From the NCBI GenBank assembly GCA_947496145.1, contig CANMBS010000001.1:372001-436000 (forward strand): a DNA stretch of 64,000 nucleotides, in the 5' to 3' direction. Position numbers and translations under genes: made by a program. Position 1 is the first letter of the stretch; the number at the start of each line of letters is the position of its first letter. Below the pieces are notes generated by a model. The model saw nothing but the letters and a program-made list of their open reading frames with translations, was not told the DNA's origin and ran no database searches. Below, in pieces: positions 39,216 through 48,494 of the stretch. Source of the stretch: an uncultured Pseudovibrio sp. (GTDB taxonomy: Bacteria; Pseudomonadota; Alphaproteobacteria; Rhizobiales; Stappiaceae).

Positions 39216-40040
39216 ATGCTCAGAACGCTTTTCGCGTTAATCTCCTTCGTTGCGTGCACAACAGCATGGGTTCTGATTCAAAATTTTAGTCATCTTGCTT
39301 CAGATGTCTTTTGGGCACATGTCGGCTTAACTGCTGCGTGTTGTTTCTTTTTCCTCATTTCTGCATCGATTGTTACAGCTGGCTTGATAGATAAAAATGG
39401 CAAGCTGACAGCGCCCCGGTCACTGAATAGCCTGTTCTTTTTGATGCTTCTGATTGCTCAAAGCGGGTTTGCTTTTGGCACCATCTTCAATTTCGAAGCT
39501 CTATTGCAGCTCGCACGAGCCGCTACCGTGGAGGAGGGTAATACTATCGCCATTCAGGAAGATGGTAGTGCAGTACTGTATGGCAATATCGGCCCCAAAA
39601 CCTTTCAAAGTCTTCAGACCAATCTCTCTAATGCTCCAATTCACACACTAGAACTACTCAGTGGTGGAGGAGATATTGACAGTGCGGAAAAGATTGGCGA
39701 CTTCATTAAAAAAAGCGGCATTCAGGTTTCAGTGAGGTCACATTGCGCAAGTGCATGCGTATTGATCGCACTCTCAGCCCCGGAACTTTATGTTTCTTCT
39801 GAAGCACAGTTTGGATTTCATCAGGCCAGCACTGCTGCCAGCCCCGATAGTCAGTTAGGCAGCTTTTATGGCAAAGTCGCAACCGAAGAGTTTGTGGCTC
39901 GGCTAAAAACACTAGGCATCCCTGAGTCTCTCTTACATAAAGCTCGTACAACTCCCCCCGAACAGATGCACTACATATCAGGAAAAGAACTTGCACGCAT
40001 TGGGCTTGCTCGTGTCCATCCGCCCAAACACAGTGACTAA
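39216..40040 (+). CDS. Membrane-anchored ClpP-fold protease-like protein (COG3904-like)
   Basis: This 274-residue protein has three hydrophobic helices (about 1-22, 34-57, 70-92) followed by a soluble domain of the ClpP/crotonase fold. The glycine-rich loop is at 149-153 (SGGGD). The candidate nucleophile Ser179 lies in HCASACVL, and His202 in FGFHQA is the candidate base. This matches periplasmic ClpP-like proteins of COG3904. It lies 21 bases after the GYF/RDD gene, so they are probably one transcript. The role is unknown; intramembrane or envelope proteolysis is an inference. Confidence 0.78.
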   Translation: MLRTLFALISFVACTTAWVLIQNFSHLASDVFWAHVGLTAACCFFFLISASIVTAGLIDKNGKLTAPRSLNSLFFLMLLIAQSGFAFGTIFNFEALLQLARAATVEEGNTIAIQEDGSAVLYGNIGPKTFQSLQTNLSNAPIHTLELLSGGGDIDSAEKIGDFIKKSGIQVSVRSHCASACVLIALSAPELYVSSEAQFGFHQASTAASPDSQLGSFYGKVATEEFVARLKTLGIPESLLHKARTTPPEQMHYISGKELARIGLARVHPPKHSD

Positions 40041-40107
40041 CTGACCATTAAACCAACTTGCTTTTATGATGCGCTCTTCCTCAGGACAGCTATCTCTTGC
40101 AGGCTCC

Positions 40108-41031
40108 CTACTGCGGTAGCAATGTTTCTCTGTCGACCTGCTGTTCGCGGGATTCTTCCTGAAGCCATGCTTTGAAGGATTTTACCACCGGGCGCAGGGT
40201 CCGGTTTTCGGGGTAGACGAAGTGGTAGGCGGAGGATTGTTTGAGGCTGATATCGAACAGGGCGACGAGTGTTCCTGCTGCCAGTTCTTCTTCAACAAAG
40301 AACCTTGGCACCAGAGCGACACCCAAGCCGGAGGCTGCTGCCTGAGAGATCATGGTGAACTGGTCAAAACGCGGCCCCTGAAAGGCTCCGTCGGTATCAA
40401 CGCCTGCGAGTGTGAACCATTTTTGCCAGGCATCCGGGCGGGTTGACTGGTGGAGGCGCATGACGTTTACCAAATCCTCTGGTTTACGCAGGCCGTGCCT
40501 GTCACGGAACGTTCTGGAGGTTACCGGGATCACCTCCTCCTGAAACAGAGGTTCCGCAATAGCGCCTGCCCAGACGGGTTCGCCGTAGTGGATCGCGCCG
40601 TCGAACGGCTCCATTGAAAAATCGAAGGGTCGCAGACGAACAGAAAGGTTGAAGCTGGCTTCCGGGTATCGTTCGTGGAAGCGGGGGAGGCGGCGGGCGA
40701 GCCATCTTGTGCCGAAGGTTGGAAGCACGGCGACGTTCAACACATCCTCACTGCCTGCAAACGACATGACCTGACGGGTGGCGCTGGTCATCTTTTCCAG
40801 TGTGCCACGAATATCGTGCAGGTAAATACGCCCGGCATCAGTCAGGACAATGCGTTGACGGATCCGTTTGAACAGCTCCACACCGAGACGCCCCTCTAAC
40901 AAGCGCACCTGCTTGCTGACGGCCCCTTGCGTGAGGAACAATTCTTCTGCGGCGCGGGTGAAACTGCCATGCCGTGCTGCGCTTTCAAATGCGATCAAAC
41001 AATCAATCGGAGGGATAAAACCGCGCTTCAT
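40108..41031 (-). CDS. LysR-family regulator, divergent from the lysine-degradation cluster
   Basis: This is a LysR regulator of about 307 residues with an N-terminal HTH (ESAARHGSFTRAAEELFLTQ, GAVSKQVRLLEGRLG) and a periplasmic-binding-like effector domain. ATG 41031 follows GAGG with good spacing; ATG 41052 adds seven residues. Divergence from the ALDH7-gcdH genes resembles GcdR/GcvA-like regulators controlling glutarate or lysine catabolism, so it probably activates that cluster. Confidence 0.88.
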   Translation of the reverse strand: MKRGFIPPIDCLIAFESAARHGSFTRAAEELFLTQGAVSKQVRLLEGRLGVELFKRIRQRIVLTDAGRIYLHDIRGTLEKMTSATRQVMSFAGSEDVLNVAVLPTFGTRWLARRLPRFHERYPEASFNLSVRLRPFDFSMEPFDGAIHYGEPVWAGAIAEPLFQEEVIPVTSRTFRDRHGLRKPEDLVNVMRLHQSTRPDAWQKWFTLAGVDTDGAFQGPRFDQFTMISQAAASGLGVALVPRFFVEEELAAGTLVALFDISLKQSSAYHFVYPENRTLRPVVKSFKAWLQEESREQQVDRETLLPQ

Positions 41032-41342
41032 CCTGACCTCTTCCGATGCCATCAGACCTTCGAAATCTCTGTGAACGCGAGGTTAAATTTGCTCAGCACT
41101 CACAAATTTCGTTCTATATGGCATAATCTCTCTCATAAAACAGAGCTGCAAATAGCCCTAGATTCGTATTTATCCTGCTGAATTTATAGGTATTTTCGTT
41201 CAACGCAAGTTCTGCCTTAAAATTTCAATCATTCCAAATTGGATTGAATACTGGAAAAGACGTAGCTTTTACGGACACGCCGGACAAGAGACACTATCTT
41301 CAAATTTATGAACCTGTCTTTTCGTAGAGCTTGGAGCTTTCA

Positions 41343-42881
41343 ATGTCCGTTGCTTTGGATAGTGCGCAATTCGCAAAAGAAACAGTCGAAATCATGGAGC
41401 GCATGGGTGTCGCTCGTGCTGCTTTGCAAGGTGGCACACTTGCAGCAACCTCCCCTATCTCCGGTGAAACTCTGGCGATGGTGAAAGAGGACAGTGCTGC
41501 TGAAACCACCGCAGCCATTGGTCGTGCCCATGATGCCTTTAAAGAGTGGCGCAAACTGCCTGCCCCTCGTCGTGGTGAGCTGGTTCGCCTGCTGGGTGAA
41601 GAGCTGCGTACTCATAAAGATGATCTTGGCAAGCTGGTAAGCCTTGAAGCCGGTAAGATTACCTCTGAAGGGCTGGGTGAAGTTCAGGAAATGATCGACA
41701 TCTGCGACTTTGCAGTCGGGCTTTCCCGTCAGCTTTACGGCCTTACCATCGCGACCGAGCGTCCCGGTCACCGGATGATGGAAACCTGGCACTCCGCTGG
41801 CGTTATTGGTGTGATCTCTGCCTTCAACTTCCCGGTGGCGGTGTGGTCATGGAACGCGGCACTGGCATTTGTGTGCGGTGACTCCGTTGTGTGGAAGCCC
41901 TCTGAAAAGACACCTCTGACTGCAATGGCTTGTGCGGCTCTGTTTGAGCGTGCCGTTGCAAAGTTTGGTGATGATGCGCCTAAGGGGCTGCTGGAGGTCA
42001 TTCAGGGTGGTCGCGACGTTGGTGAAACGCTGGTTGATGACAAGCGCGTTCCGGTTATCTCTGCAACTGGCTCCACCCGCATGGGCCGTCAGGTCGGGCC
42101 TCGTGTAGCTGAGCGTTTTGGCAAGTCCATTCTGGAGCTGGGCGGCAACAATGCAGCTATCGTTACTCCGTCTGCCGATCTGGACCTGACACTGCGCGGT
42201 GTAGCATTCGCGGCGATGGGCACTGCCGGTCAGCGCTGTACCACGCTGCGTCGTCTGATCACCCATGACAGCGTTTATGATGCGCTGATTCCGCGTCTGA
42301 TCAAAGCCTATGCTTCTGTGAAGATTGGCGTTCCGACAGAAGAGGGCACGCTGATCGGTCCGCTCATCGACAAAGATTCCTATGACAACATGCAAAAGGC
42401 TCTGGAGGCTGCCAAAGCGGCTGGTGGCACCGTGCATGGCGGTCAGCGTGTGATGGCAGATGAATACCCGGATGCCTACTACGTGCAGCCTGCACTTGTT
42501 GAAATGCCGGGGCAGGCCGGTCCTGTTCTGGAAGAGACCTTTGCTCCGATCCTTTACGTTGTTCGTTACAGCGATTTTGAGGAAGCCATTGAAATTCAGA
42601 ATGGTGTTGGCGCTGGTCTGTCTTCTTCCGTCTTTACCAAAGACATTGGTGAAGCAGAAACCTTCGTCTCTGTTGTTGGCTCTGATTGCGGCATAGCAAA
42701 CGTCAACATTGGGCCATCCGGCGCTGAAATCGGCGGCGCGTTTGGTGGTGAGAAGGAAACTGGTGGTGGCCGTGAAGCTGGCTCTGATGCGTGGAAAGCC
42801 TACATGCGCCGCGCAACAAACACCATCAACTACTCTGGTGCCCTTCCACTGGCGCAGGGTGTGAAGTTTGATGTTGAATAA
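41343..42881 (+). CDS. amaB: ALDH7-type aldehyde dehydrogenase (probable aminoadipate-semialdehyde dehydrogenase, AmaB-like)
   Basis: This is a 512-residue NAD-dependent aldehyde dehydrogenase. The ALDH7 (antiquitin) family is suggested by GVIGVISAFNFPVAVWSWNA, the base Glu in ILELGGNNAAIV, the nucleophile in GTAGQRCTTLRR and the late block GGAFGGEKETGGGREAGSDAWK. ALDH7 members oxidise alpha-aminoadipate semialdehyde in lysine/pipecolate breakdown. It precedes glutaryl-CoA dehydrogenase by 12 bases and an FAD amine oxidase, consistent with that pathway. ATG 41343 follows GGAG at seven bases. Confidence 0.85.
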   Translation: MSVALDSAQFAKETVEIMERMGVARAALQGGTLAATSPISGETLAMVKEDSAAETTAAIGRAHDAFKEWRKLPAPRRGELVRLLGEELRTHKDDLGKLVSLEAGKITSEGLGEVQEMIDICDFAVGLSRQLYGLTIATERPGHRMMETWHSAGVIGVISAFNFPVAVWSWNAALAFVCGDSVVWKPSEKTPLTAMACAALFERAVAKFGDDAPKGLLEVIQGGRDVGETLVDDKRVPVISATGSTRMGRQVGPRVAERFGKSILELGGNNAAIVTPSADLDLTLRGVAFAAMGTAGQRCTTLRRLITHDSVYDALIPRLIKAYASVKIGVPTEEGTLIGPLIDKDSYDNMQKALEAAKAAGGTVHGGQRVMADEYPDAYYVQPALVEMPGQAGPVLEETFAPILYVVRYSDFEEAIEIQNGVGAGLSSSVFTKDIGEAETFVSVVGSDCGIANVNIGPSGAEIGGAFGGEKETGGGREAGSDAWKAYMRRATNTINYSGALPLAQGVKFDVE

Positions 42882-42893
42882 GGAATTTTGAGA

Positions 42894-44093
42894 ATGAGTA
42901 GTGATCCAACCGGTGGCGGCGTCTTCAATTGGGAAGACGCATTCCTGCTGCGCGACCAGCTGCATGAGGATGAAGTTCTCATCATGGAAAGCGCGAAGGC
43001 TTATGCGCAGGAAAAGCTATTGCCACGTGTGATGGAAGCTTACCGTGAAGAAAAAACTGACCGCTCTATCTTTAATGAGATGGGTGAGCAGGGTCTGCTT
43101 GGTGTAACTCTGCCTGAGCAATACGGTGGTGTTGGTGCTTCTTACGTGGCTTACGGTCTGGTTGCCCGCGAAGTTGAGCGCGTGGACAGTGGCTACCGCT
43201 CCATGATGAGCGTACAGTCCTCACTGGTGATGTACCCAATCTACGCCTACGGCTCTGAAGAGCAGCGCATGAAGTATCTGCCGAAGCTTGCCTCCGGCGA
43301 ATATGTTGGCTGCTTTGGCCTGACTGAGCCAGATGCTGGTTCTGATCCGGCTGGCATGCGTACCCGCGCTGTAAAGACCGAGAATGGTTATCGCCTGACC
43401 GGTTCCAAAATGTGGATCTCCAACTCCCCAATCGCTGATGTGTTTGTGGTTTGGGCAAAATCTGAGGCGCATGACAACCAGATTCGCGGCTTCGTTCTTG
43501 AAAAGGGTATGAAAGGGCTTTCCGCTCCTAAGATCGAGGGCAAGCTTTCCTTGCGTGCGTCCATCACTGGTGAAATCGTGATGGACAACGTGGAAGTGGG
43601 AGAAGATGCGCTGCTGCCTAACGTTTCTGGTCTGAAAGGTCCGTTCGGCTGTCTGAACCGTGCACGCTACGGCATCTCCTGGGGTGCGCTGGGCGCTGCG
43701 GAAGATTGCTGGATGCGGGCTCGCCAGTACGGTCTGGATCGCAAGCAGTTCAACCGCCCACTGGCGCAAACACAGCTGTTCCAGAAGAAGCTTGCGGATA
43801 TGCAGACCGAGATTACGCTCGGCCTTCAGGCTTCCTTGCGTGTTGGTCGTCTGTTTGACGAGGGCCGCGTTGCTCCAGAGATGATTTCCATTGTGAAGCG
43901 CAACAACTGCGGTAAGGCGCTGGACATCGCTCGTCAGGCCCGTGACATGCACGGTGGGAACGGGATCTCTGAGGAATTCATGGTGATGCGCCATGCTCAG
44001 AACCTTGAGACCGTCAATACTTACGAAGGTACGCATGACGTTCACGCCCTTATTATCGGACGTGCGCAGACTGGCCTTCAGGCTTTCTTTTAA
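42894..44093 (+). CDS. gcdH: Glutaryl-CoA dehydrogenase
   Basis: This is a 399-residue acyl-CoA dehydrogenase. It shows [55 protein letters not shown] and the catalytic Glu in [20 protein letters not shown]. The SNSPIAD and [11 protein letters not shown] blocks are typical of GcdH, which oxidises and decarboxylates glutaryl-CoA to crotonyl-CoA using FAD. It is tightly linked to the ALDH7 gene, and a terminator lies downstream. Confidence 0.9.
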   Translation: MSSDPTGGGVFNWEDAFLLRDQLHEDEVLIMESAKAYAQEKLLPRVMEAYREEKTDRSIFNEMGEQGLLGVTLPEQYGGVGASYVAYGLVAREVERVDSGYRSMMSVQSSLVMYPIYAYGSEEQRMKYLPKLASGEYVGCFGLTEPDAGSDPAGMRTRAVKTENGYRLTGSKMWISNSPIADVFVVWAKSEAHDNQIRGFVLEKGMKGLSAPKIEGKLSLRASITGEIVMDNVEVGEDALLPNVSGLKGPFGCLNRARYGISWGALGAAEDCWMRARQYGLDRKQFNRPLAQTQLFQKKLADMQTEITLGLQASLRVGRLFDEGRVAPEMISIVKRNNCGKALDIARQARDMHGGNGISEEFMVMRHAQNLETVNTYEGTHDVHALIIGRAQTGLQAFF

Positions 44094-44164
44094 GCCAACC
44101 TGATCGGATAACCCCATTTTTCGGGGAACCTGGAACTTTTGGGAGGTGTTTTACCTTCCAGCTT

Positions 44165-44208
44165 AACCGGCGCTCGTAATGCCCGCCTATTTATTAGGAG
44201 CGCCGGTT
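44165..44208 (+). terminator. Terminator-like hairpin after gcdH
   Basis: A perfect 11-bp inverted repeat AACCGGCGCTC (44165-44175) / GAGCGCCGGTT (44198-44208) is followed by CTTCTTATTTTTC. It separates gcdH from the FAD oxidoreductase, so the latter may be expressed independently or by partial readthrough. Confidence 0.7.
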
Positions 44209-44246
44209 CTTCTTATTTTTCATTTCTCAGTATTTCAGGTGTGACT

Positions 44247-45431
44247 ATGGCGATAGCTTCCGTGGATATTGCTGTGATTGGTGGGGCTGTGATTGGCTCT
44301 TCAGTGGCGTACCACCTTGCCCGACGCGACGATTTCAAAGGCAGCATTGCCGTTTTTGAAAAGGAGCCGTCTTACCAGCACTGCGCCTCCGCCCTTTCTG
44401 CGGCTTCTATTCGCCAGCAATTTTCTTCCGCTGTGAACATCGATATCTCGCTGCATGGCATCGATTTTCTGCGTAACATTGGCGATCTTCTGGAAGTGGA
44501 TGGAGACAAGCCGCGTATTGATCTGGTTGAGGGCGGATATCTGTTTCTTGCCACCTCCGATAAGCTCAGCATTTTGCAGGAGAACCACGCACTCCAGCAG
44601 AAAATGGGTGCTGATATCAGTTTTCTGGAAGCTGATGCGTTGCAAACCAAGTTTCCCTGGCTGAATACTTCTGATCTTTCTGCTGGTTGTCACGGCCTTT
44701 CCGGTGAAGGCTGGTTTGATGGCTATGGTCTGATGCAGGCTTTCCGCCGCAAAGCCCGTTCGCTGGGCGTGCCATACGAACCGCAACAAGTGGTGCACCT
44801 CGAAAAGATCATGGGCGGCAGCTGGATTTTGACGCTTTCCAATGGTGAGCAAGTGGAGGCGGGCGTTGTCGTAAATGCAGCTGGCGCTTCTGGCGGCGCT
44901 CAGATTTGCATGGAAGCTGGCTTTGATGTGCCTGTTCATTCCAAAAAGCGGATGATCTTCACCTTTGAGTGCCGGGAGGAGGTTCTCAATCTGCCGCTGC
45001 TGGTTGACCCGAATGGCACCTATGTACGCCCTGAGGGAACTGGCTTTATCTGTGGCAGCTCACCCGCAGAGGATCAGGACCCGGATTGCTTCGATTTCGA
45101 GGTAGATCACTCCTTCTTCGAAGATCATTTATGGCCCACACTGGCAAACCGAATTCCCGCCTTTGAAGCCATCAAGCCCGGCGCTTCATGGGCAGGGCAC
45201 TATGATGTGAACCTGTTTGATCACAATGCATTTGTAGGGCCAGTGCCGGGAATTGAGGACTTTTACATTGCGCTCGGCTTTTCCGGGCACGGGTTACAAC
45301 AAAGCCCGGCAGTTGGTCGCAGTATCGCAGAGCATATTGTGACCAGTGGGTATGAGACACTGGATATCTCTGAGCTTGGAGTGGAACGTCTGGTGGCGAA
45401 CAGGCCGCTGATTGAGCGGAATGTGGTTTAA
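44247..45431 (+). CDS. FAD-dependent amine/amino-acid oxidoreductase (DAO family)
   Basis: This is a flavoprotein of about 394 residues. It has an N-terminal dinucleotide fold (VAVIGGAVIGSSVAYHLARR), a conserved substrate-side ASAASIRQQFSS, the GVVVNAAGAS strand and the C-terminal FSGHGLQQSPAVGRSIAEHI. This is the pattern of the DAO/FOXRED1-like family. Beside the ALDH7 and gcdH genes it may oxidise pipecolate or another lysine-derived amine, but this is inferred from context. ATG 44247 is chosen because the protein fold begins there. Confidence 0.82.
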   Translation: MAIASVDIAVIGGAVIGSSVAYHLARRDDFKGSIAVFEKEPSYQHCASALSAASIRQQFSSAVNIDISLHGIDFLRNIGDLLEVDGDKPRIDLVEGGYLFLATSDKLSILQENHALQQKMGADISFLEADALQTKFPWLNTSDLSAGCHGLSGEGWFDGYGLMQAFRRKARSLGVPYEPQQVVHLEKIMGGSWILTLSNGEQVEAGVVVNAAGASGGAQICMEAGFDVPVHSKKRMIFTFECREEVLNLPLLVDPNGTYVRPEGTGFICGSSPAEDQDPDCFDFEVDHSFFEDHLWPTLANRIPAFEAIKPGASWAGHYDVNLFDHNAFVGPVPGIEDFYIALGFSGHGLQQSPAVGRSIAEHIVTSGYETLDISELGVERLVANRPLIERNVV

Positions 45432-46040
45432 TCTGCCGAAAACTTATCCCCCTTGGCGAAAGATGGCCTCATACTAGTCCCATGCCCACGTGACGGGCAG
45501 CTGGCGGACCGTCCGTCGGTGTGTCGTGGGCTGGGTGGGGTTTTTGCAAGAGGTAACGCATCTTGCAAAGGTCCGGTGGCACCGATTTTCAGGCGTGACT
45601 GCATGGTCTGAGAGGAAGGGCCCAAGCCTGAAGGGCATCACGCAGCGATATGGACCAGTCTGACTGGACCATATCAGGGGCAGTGGACCTGTTCGGATAC
45701 GGAAACTTATCTGAGCAAAGCCGTTGTCTTTCCGGGAAACCGGCTATCGTGTCTTTCAGGATAAGAGGCGATGTTGGCCATACCAAAATGCCCGGGCAAG
45801 GCGTGCAGCCAATGCCGAAGAAACTAATTTAAACAAGTAGCGCAGGTGTTGCCTGCCGCCTTGCTCCTCCCGGTCTTCGGGGTATCTGGTTCACCACTGC
45901 ATGGCTTGCCATGTGGTGCTTTTGGTGCATGTTTTGTTGTTTCAGTGCCGTGCAGAACAGCGCGGCATTTCATTTTCCTTCATTGTTGCTGACAGGTTTA
46001 AACGCCTGCACACCTATTGCAACACTAAGGAGGGTGAACC
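45432..46040. other. Hairpin-rich gene-free region before the candidate effector gene
   Basis: No supported gene lies here, but several strong inverted repeats do. GCCCACG (45484-45490) pairs with CGTGGGC (45525-45531), enclosing GACGG/CCGTC. TTGCAAGA (45544-45551) pairs with TCTTGCAA (45561-45568). GATATGG-A-CCAGT (45647-45659) pairs with ACTGG-A-CCATATC (45663-45675) around a three-base loop. AGCCG (45719-45723) pairs with CGGCT (45741-45745). The series suggests a structured transcript, leader or intergenic element; no known RNA family was recognised. Confidence 0.45.
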
Positions 46041-46889
46041 ATGTCTTCTCCAGTTGGAATGAACACCACACAGATTAACCCGCATATTACCGCGCAAGAT
46101 GTCGAGACCATCAAAGCAGCCAGCGACAGAGACCATATTGGCAATCTGGCTACACGGTTGTGGGACAAGATTGCAGACTGGTTTTATGGAACCGACCGTG
46201 TGGAGGCGAAGAAGCTGGTGTTTGATCTGTACTCATCAGGGGTGACAGATCAAAACAAGATTAAGGCTTTTGAGCAGCTGCGGGAGATGGCAGGGGCGAA
46301 CTACAAGGATAATTTCCGGGTTTATGACGGTCCTCGGTTTCGCAGTTACAGTGTTTTGGATTTCAAACTTGAGTTTGATGTGATCAGCCCGGACGCGGAT
46401 TACGTAGAAGCTGATTTGCAACACGACATTCTGATAGAAGAGATAAAGATCCCAGCGCAGCAGGGCTTGCAGTTTCAAAAGGACTTTGAGCGCAAGCAAG
46501 AGCTGACCTACACCTTCAATTCAAAGCCAATCGAAGACATGAGTTTTTTCGATCAGTTCTCAGAACAAGAACGAGCCTCAATCTTTGCCATTTGCCACCA
46601 AGGGCTGTTTCCGCTGTTGAGCGGGCCTATCATGTGCCTGTCCAACGAACACGAGATGCGGTTTGATATCAGCAAGCCCGGGCCGGATGATCTGCGCATT
46701 TCAGCTGTGTTTGAAAAAGACATCTCAACGGACTTTGGCGGCCCTTTCTTTGAAGGACAACAGAAGCAGGTTCTCGAAAACGATGGGGTCAAGAAATCCC
46801 TGAGGATTGAGGCGGTGATTGATGTCTGGCGGGGTGGCCGTGAAGTTGATCTGGTTTCTGCTGAGGTTCTGTCGCAAAACGAGATTTAG
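46041..46889 (+). CDS. Orphan protein with SPI-2 effector-like N-terminal translocation domain (candidate type III effector)
   Basis: This is a 282-residue, soluble, Cys-poor protein. Residues 41-48 read WDKIADWF, matching the WEK(I/M)xxFF motif of Salmonella SspH2, SlrP, SifA and SseJ. The following stretch (VEAKKLVFDLY, then IKAFEQLREMA and NYKDNF) aligns in order and spacing with the SlrP/SspH2 N-terminal domain as I remember it (VEA..., IKSKFECLRMLA, YADN). Residues 100-282 match nothing I recognise and hold no LRR or ligase module. AAGGAGGG eight bases before the ATG is a strong ribosome-binding site. No type III apparatus gene is in this window. Chance motif similarity is the main alternative. 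Confidence 0.6.
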   Translation: MSSPVGMNTTQINPHITAQDVETIKAASDRDHIGNLATRLWDKIADWFYGTDRVEAKKLVFDLYSSGVTDQNKIKAFEQLREMAGANYKDNFRVYDGPRFRSYSVLDFKLEFDVISPDADYVEADLQHDILIEEIKIPAQQGLQFQKDFERKQELTYTFNSKPIEDMSFFDQFSEQERASIFAICHQGLFPLLSGPIMCLSNEHEMRFDISKPGPDDLRISAVFEKDISTDFGGPFFEGQQKQVLENDGVKKSLRIEAVIDVWRGGREVDLVSAEVLSQNEI

Positions 46890-47000
46890 AGCAGGTTGCG
46901 TTCTTCAAAGGATAGACGGCGGCGCGGAGCCTTTGAAAGGACTGAACTCCGGGCCTGAGTGTTTGCAATTGAAAGAGCGATGATGGCTCATGACCGCCAG

Positions 47001-48494
47001 TCAGTCGGTGCGCTCTTTCTTTTTCATCGCTTTTTCCAGCGCATTCACTGTGGTGCGAAGGACCTGAATACGGGCGTAACGTTTGTCTTCGGAGGAGATG
47101 AGGGTCCACGGGGCGTAGCGGGTGGAGGTGCGGTCTACCATGTCGCCTGCGGCGATGGCGTATTCTTTCCACTTGAGGCGATTGCGCCAGTCTTCCTCAG
47201 TGATCTTGTAGTTTTTGTAGGCGGTTTCTTCGCGGGCCTTGAAACGGCGCAGTTGCTCATCTTCGGAGATCGCGAGCCAGAACTTGCAGAGCACGAAGCC
47301 GGAATCGGTCAGCTCTTTTTCGAAGGCGTTGATTTCATTGTAGGCGCGCATCCAGTCCGCCTCTGAGCAGAATCCTTCGACACGTTCAACAAGGACGCGC
47401 TCATACCATGAGCGGTCGAAGATGGCGCTGTGGCCCTTTTTCGGCAGGCGTCGCCAGAAACGCCAGAGGTATGGGTGCAGCTTTTCTTCTACAGAAGGAG
47501 CTGCAATCGGGTGCACCTTGTAGTTTCTCGGGTCCATGGAGCGGGTGAGGCGGCGGATAGAGCCACCTTTACCAGCAGCATCATTGCCCTGAAAGACGGA
47601 GATAAAACCGAATTTTTTAAAGCGCTTGCGGTCTGTCAGGTAGGCCATCTTGTCCTGAAGTTCTTCAAGCTCTTTCTTGTAGTCTTCCTTGGAGATTGTG
47701 GCTGTCAGATCAATAGCATCAACGGCATTTGCCTGAGAAAGAGTTGTGACCACTGCCGGGGCCGCGACTGGCGCACCATTGCCGCTTTCCAGCTTCTTCT
47801 TCATGGACTGGGCGATGGTTTCCGCTAATGCCAGATCGCGGACATCCGGGTCCTGAGAGGGGATTACGAACCAAGGAGCATAGCCTGTACTGGTTTGCAG
47901 AGAGGCTTTTTCGCCTGCGGTCTGGGCGGCACGATAATGTTCTGCCCCAGACCATTCCTCAAGGAAGTGGCGGCCTTTCTTGTCTTTGATTTCGATATTG
48001 TGCAGGCGTTCCTGCTGTTCTTCTTTTGGCAGGGTGAACCAGAATTTCAGAAGGAGGATATTTTCATAGGCCAGCATTTTTTCAAAGCGGTTAATGGCTG
48101 AAAGCTGGCGCTCCAGCTCAGCATCATCAATTTTGCCCATGACTGCGTCACGCAGAGGGTCCTGATACCATGACCCGAATACAATGGAAGTTTCGCCGCG
48201 TGCAGGAAGGTCTCGCCAGTAACGCCAGTAATTGGGCCGTGCGCCTTCCGATTCACTGCGCTCTTCATGATAGGCGTTACAGAACAGATAGCGGGTGTCC
48301 ATCCACTCGTACAAGCGGGAGATTGCGGCACCTTTTCCGGAGCCATCAACTCCAGCCAGCAGAATGATTGTGGCAAAGGCTTTGTTTTCTCTCAGCTTGT
48401 GCTGAACTTCCAGCAGCTCCTCACGGAGTTCGGGCAATCGTTGCTGAAGCAGTTCTTTACTGACTGACTGAGGAATGTTTGCAGATTGAAACAT
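47001..48494 (-). CDS. pap: Polyphosphate:AMP phosphotransferase (two-domain PPK2)
   Basis: This is a 497-residue tandem PPK2 protein. The first domain has a Walker A-like GVDGSGKG (about residue 49), the second GNDAAGKGG (about 305), each with its lid and Walker B region (FGSWYQDPL, FDRSWYERVL). Duplicated-domain PPK2 enzymes transfer phosphate from polyphosphate to AMP, giving ADP. The first domain is usually structural and the second catalytic. No ppk1 or ppx is nearby. Its C-terminus faces the candidate effector gene. Confidence 0.92.
   Translation of the reverse strand: MFQSANIPQSVSKELLQQRLPELREELLEVQHKLRENKAFATIILLAGVDGSGKGAAISRLYEWMDTRYLFCNAYHEERSESEGARPNYWRYWRDLPARGETSIVFGSWYQDPLRDAVMGKIDDAELERQLSAINRFEKMLAYENILLLKFWFTLPKEEQQERLHNIEIKDKKGRHFLEEWSGAEHYRAAQTAGEKASLQTSTGYAPWFVIPSQDPDVRDLALAETIAQSMKKKLESGNGAPVAAPAVVTTLSQANAVDAIDLTATISKEDYKKELEELQDKMAYLTDRKRFKKFGFISVFQGNDAAGKGGSIRRLTRSMDPRNYKVHPIAAPSVEEKLHPYLWRFWRRLPKKGHSAIFDRSWYERVLVERVEGFCSEADWMRAYNEINAFEKELTDSGFVLCKFWLAISEDEQLRRFKAREETAYKNYKITEEDWRNRLKWKEYAIAAGDMVDRTSTRYAPWTLISSEDKRYARIQVLRTTVNALEKAMKKKERTD

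Noticed and set aside
41847-42965. 372-codon antisense frame within the ALDH7 gene
   Set aside because: It is a shadow of a strongly conserved gene, with no ribosome-binding site and no recognisable domain.
45650-45832. 60-codon plus-strand frame in the hairpin-rich region
   Set aside because: It starts inside a strong stem-loop, has no ribosome-binding site and shows no protein-like composition.
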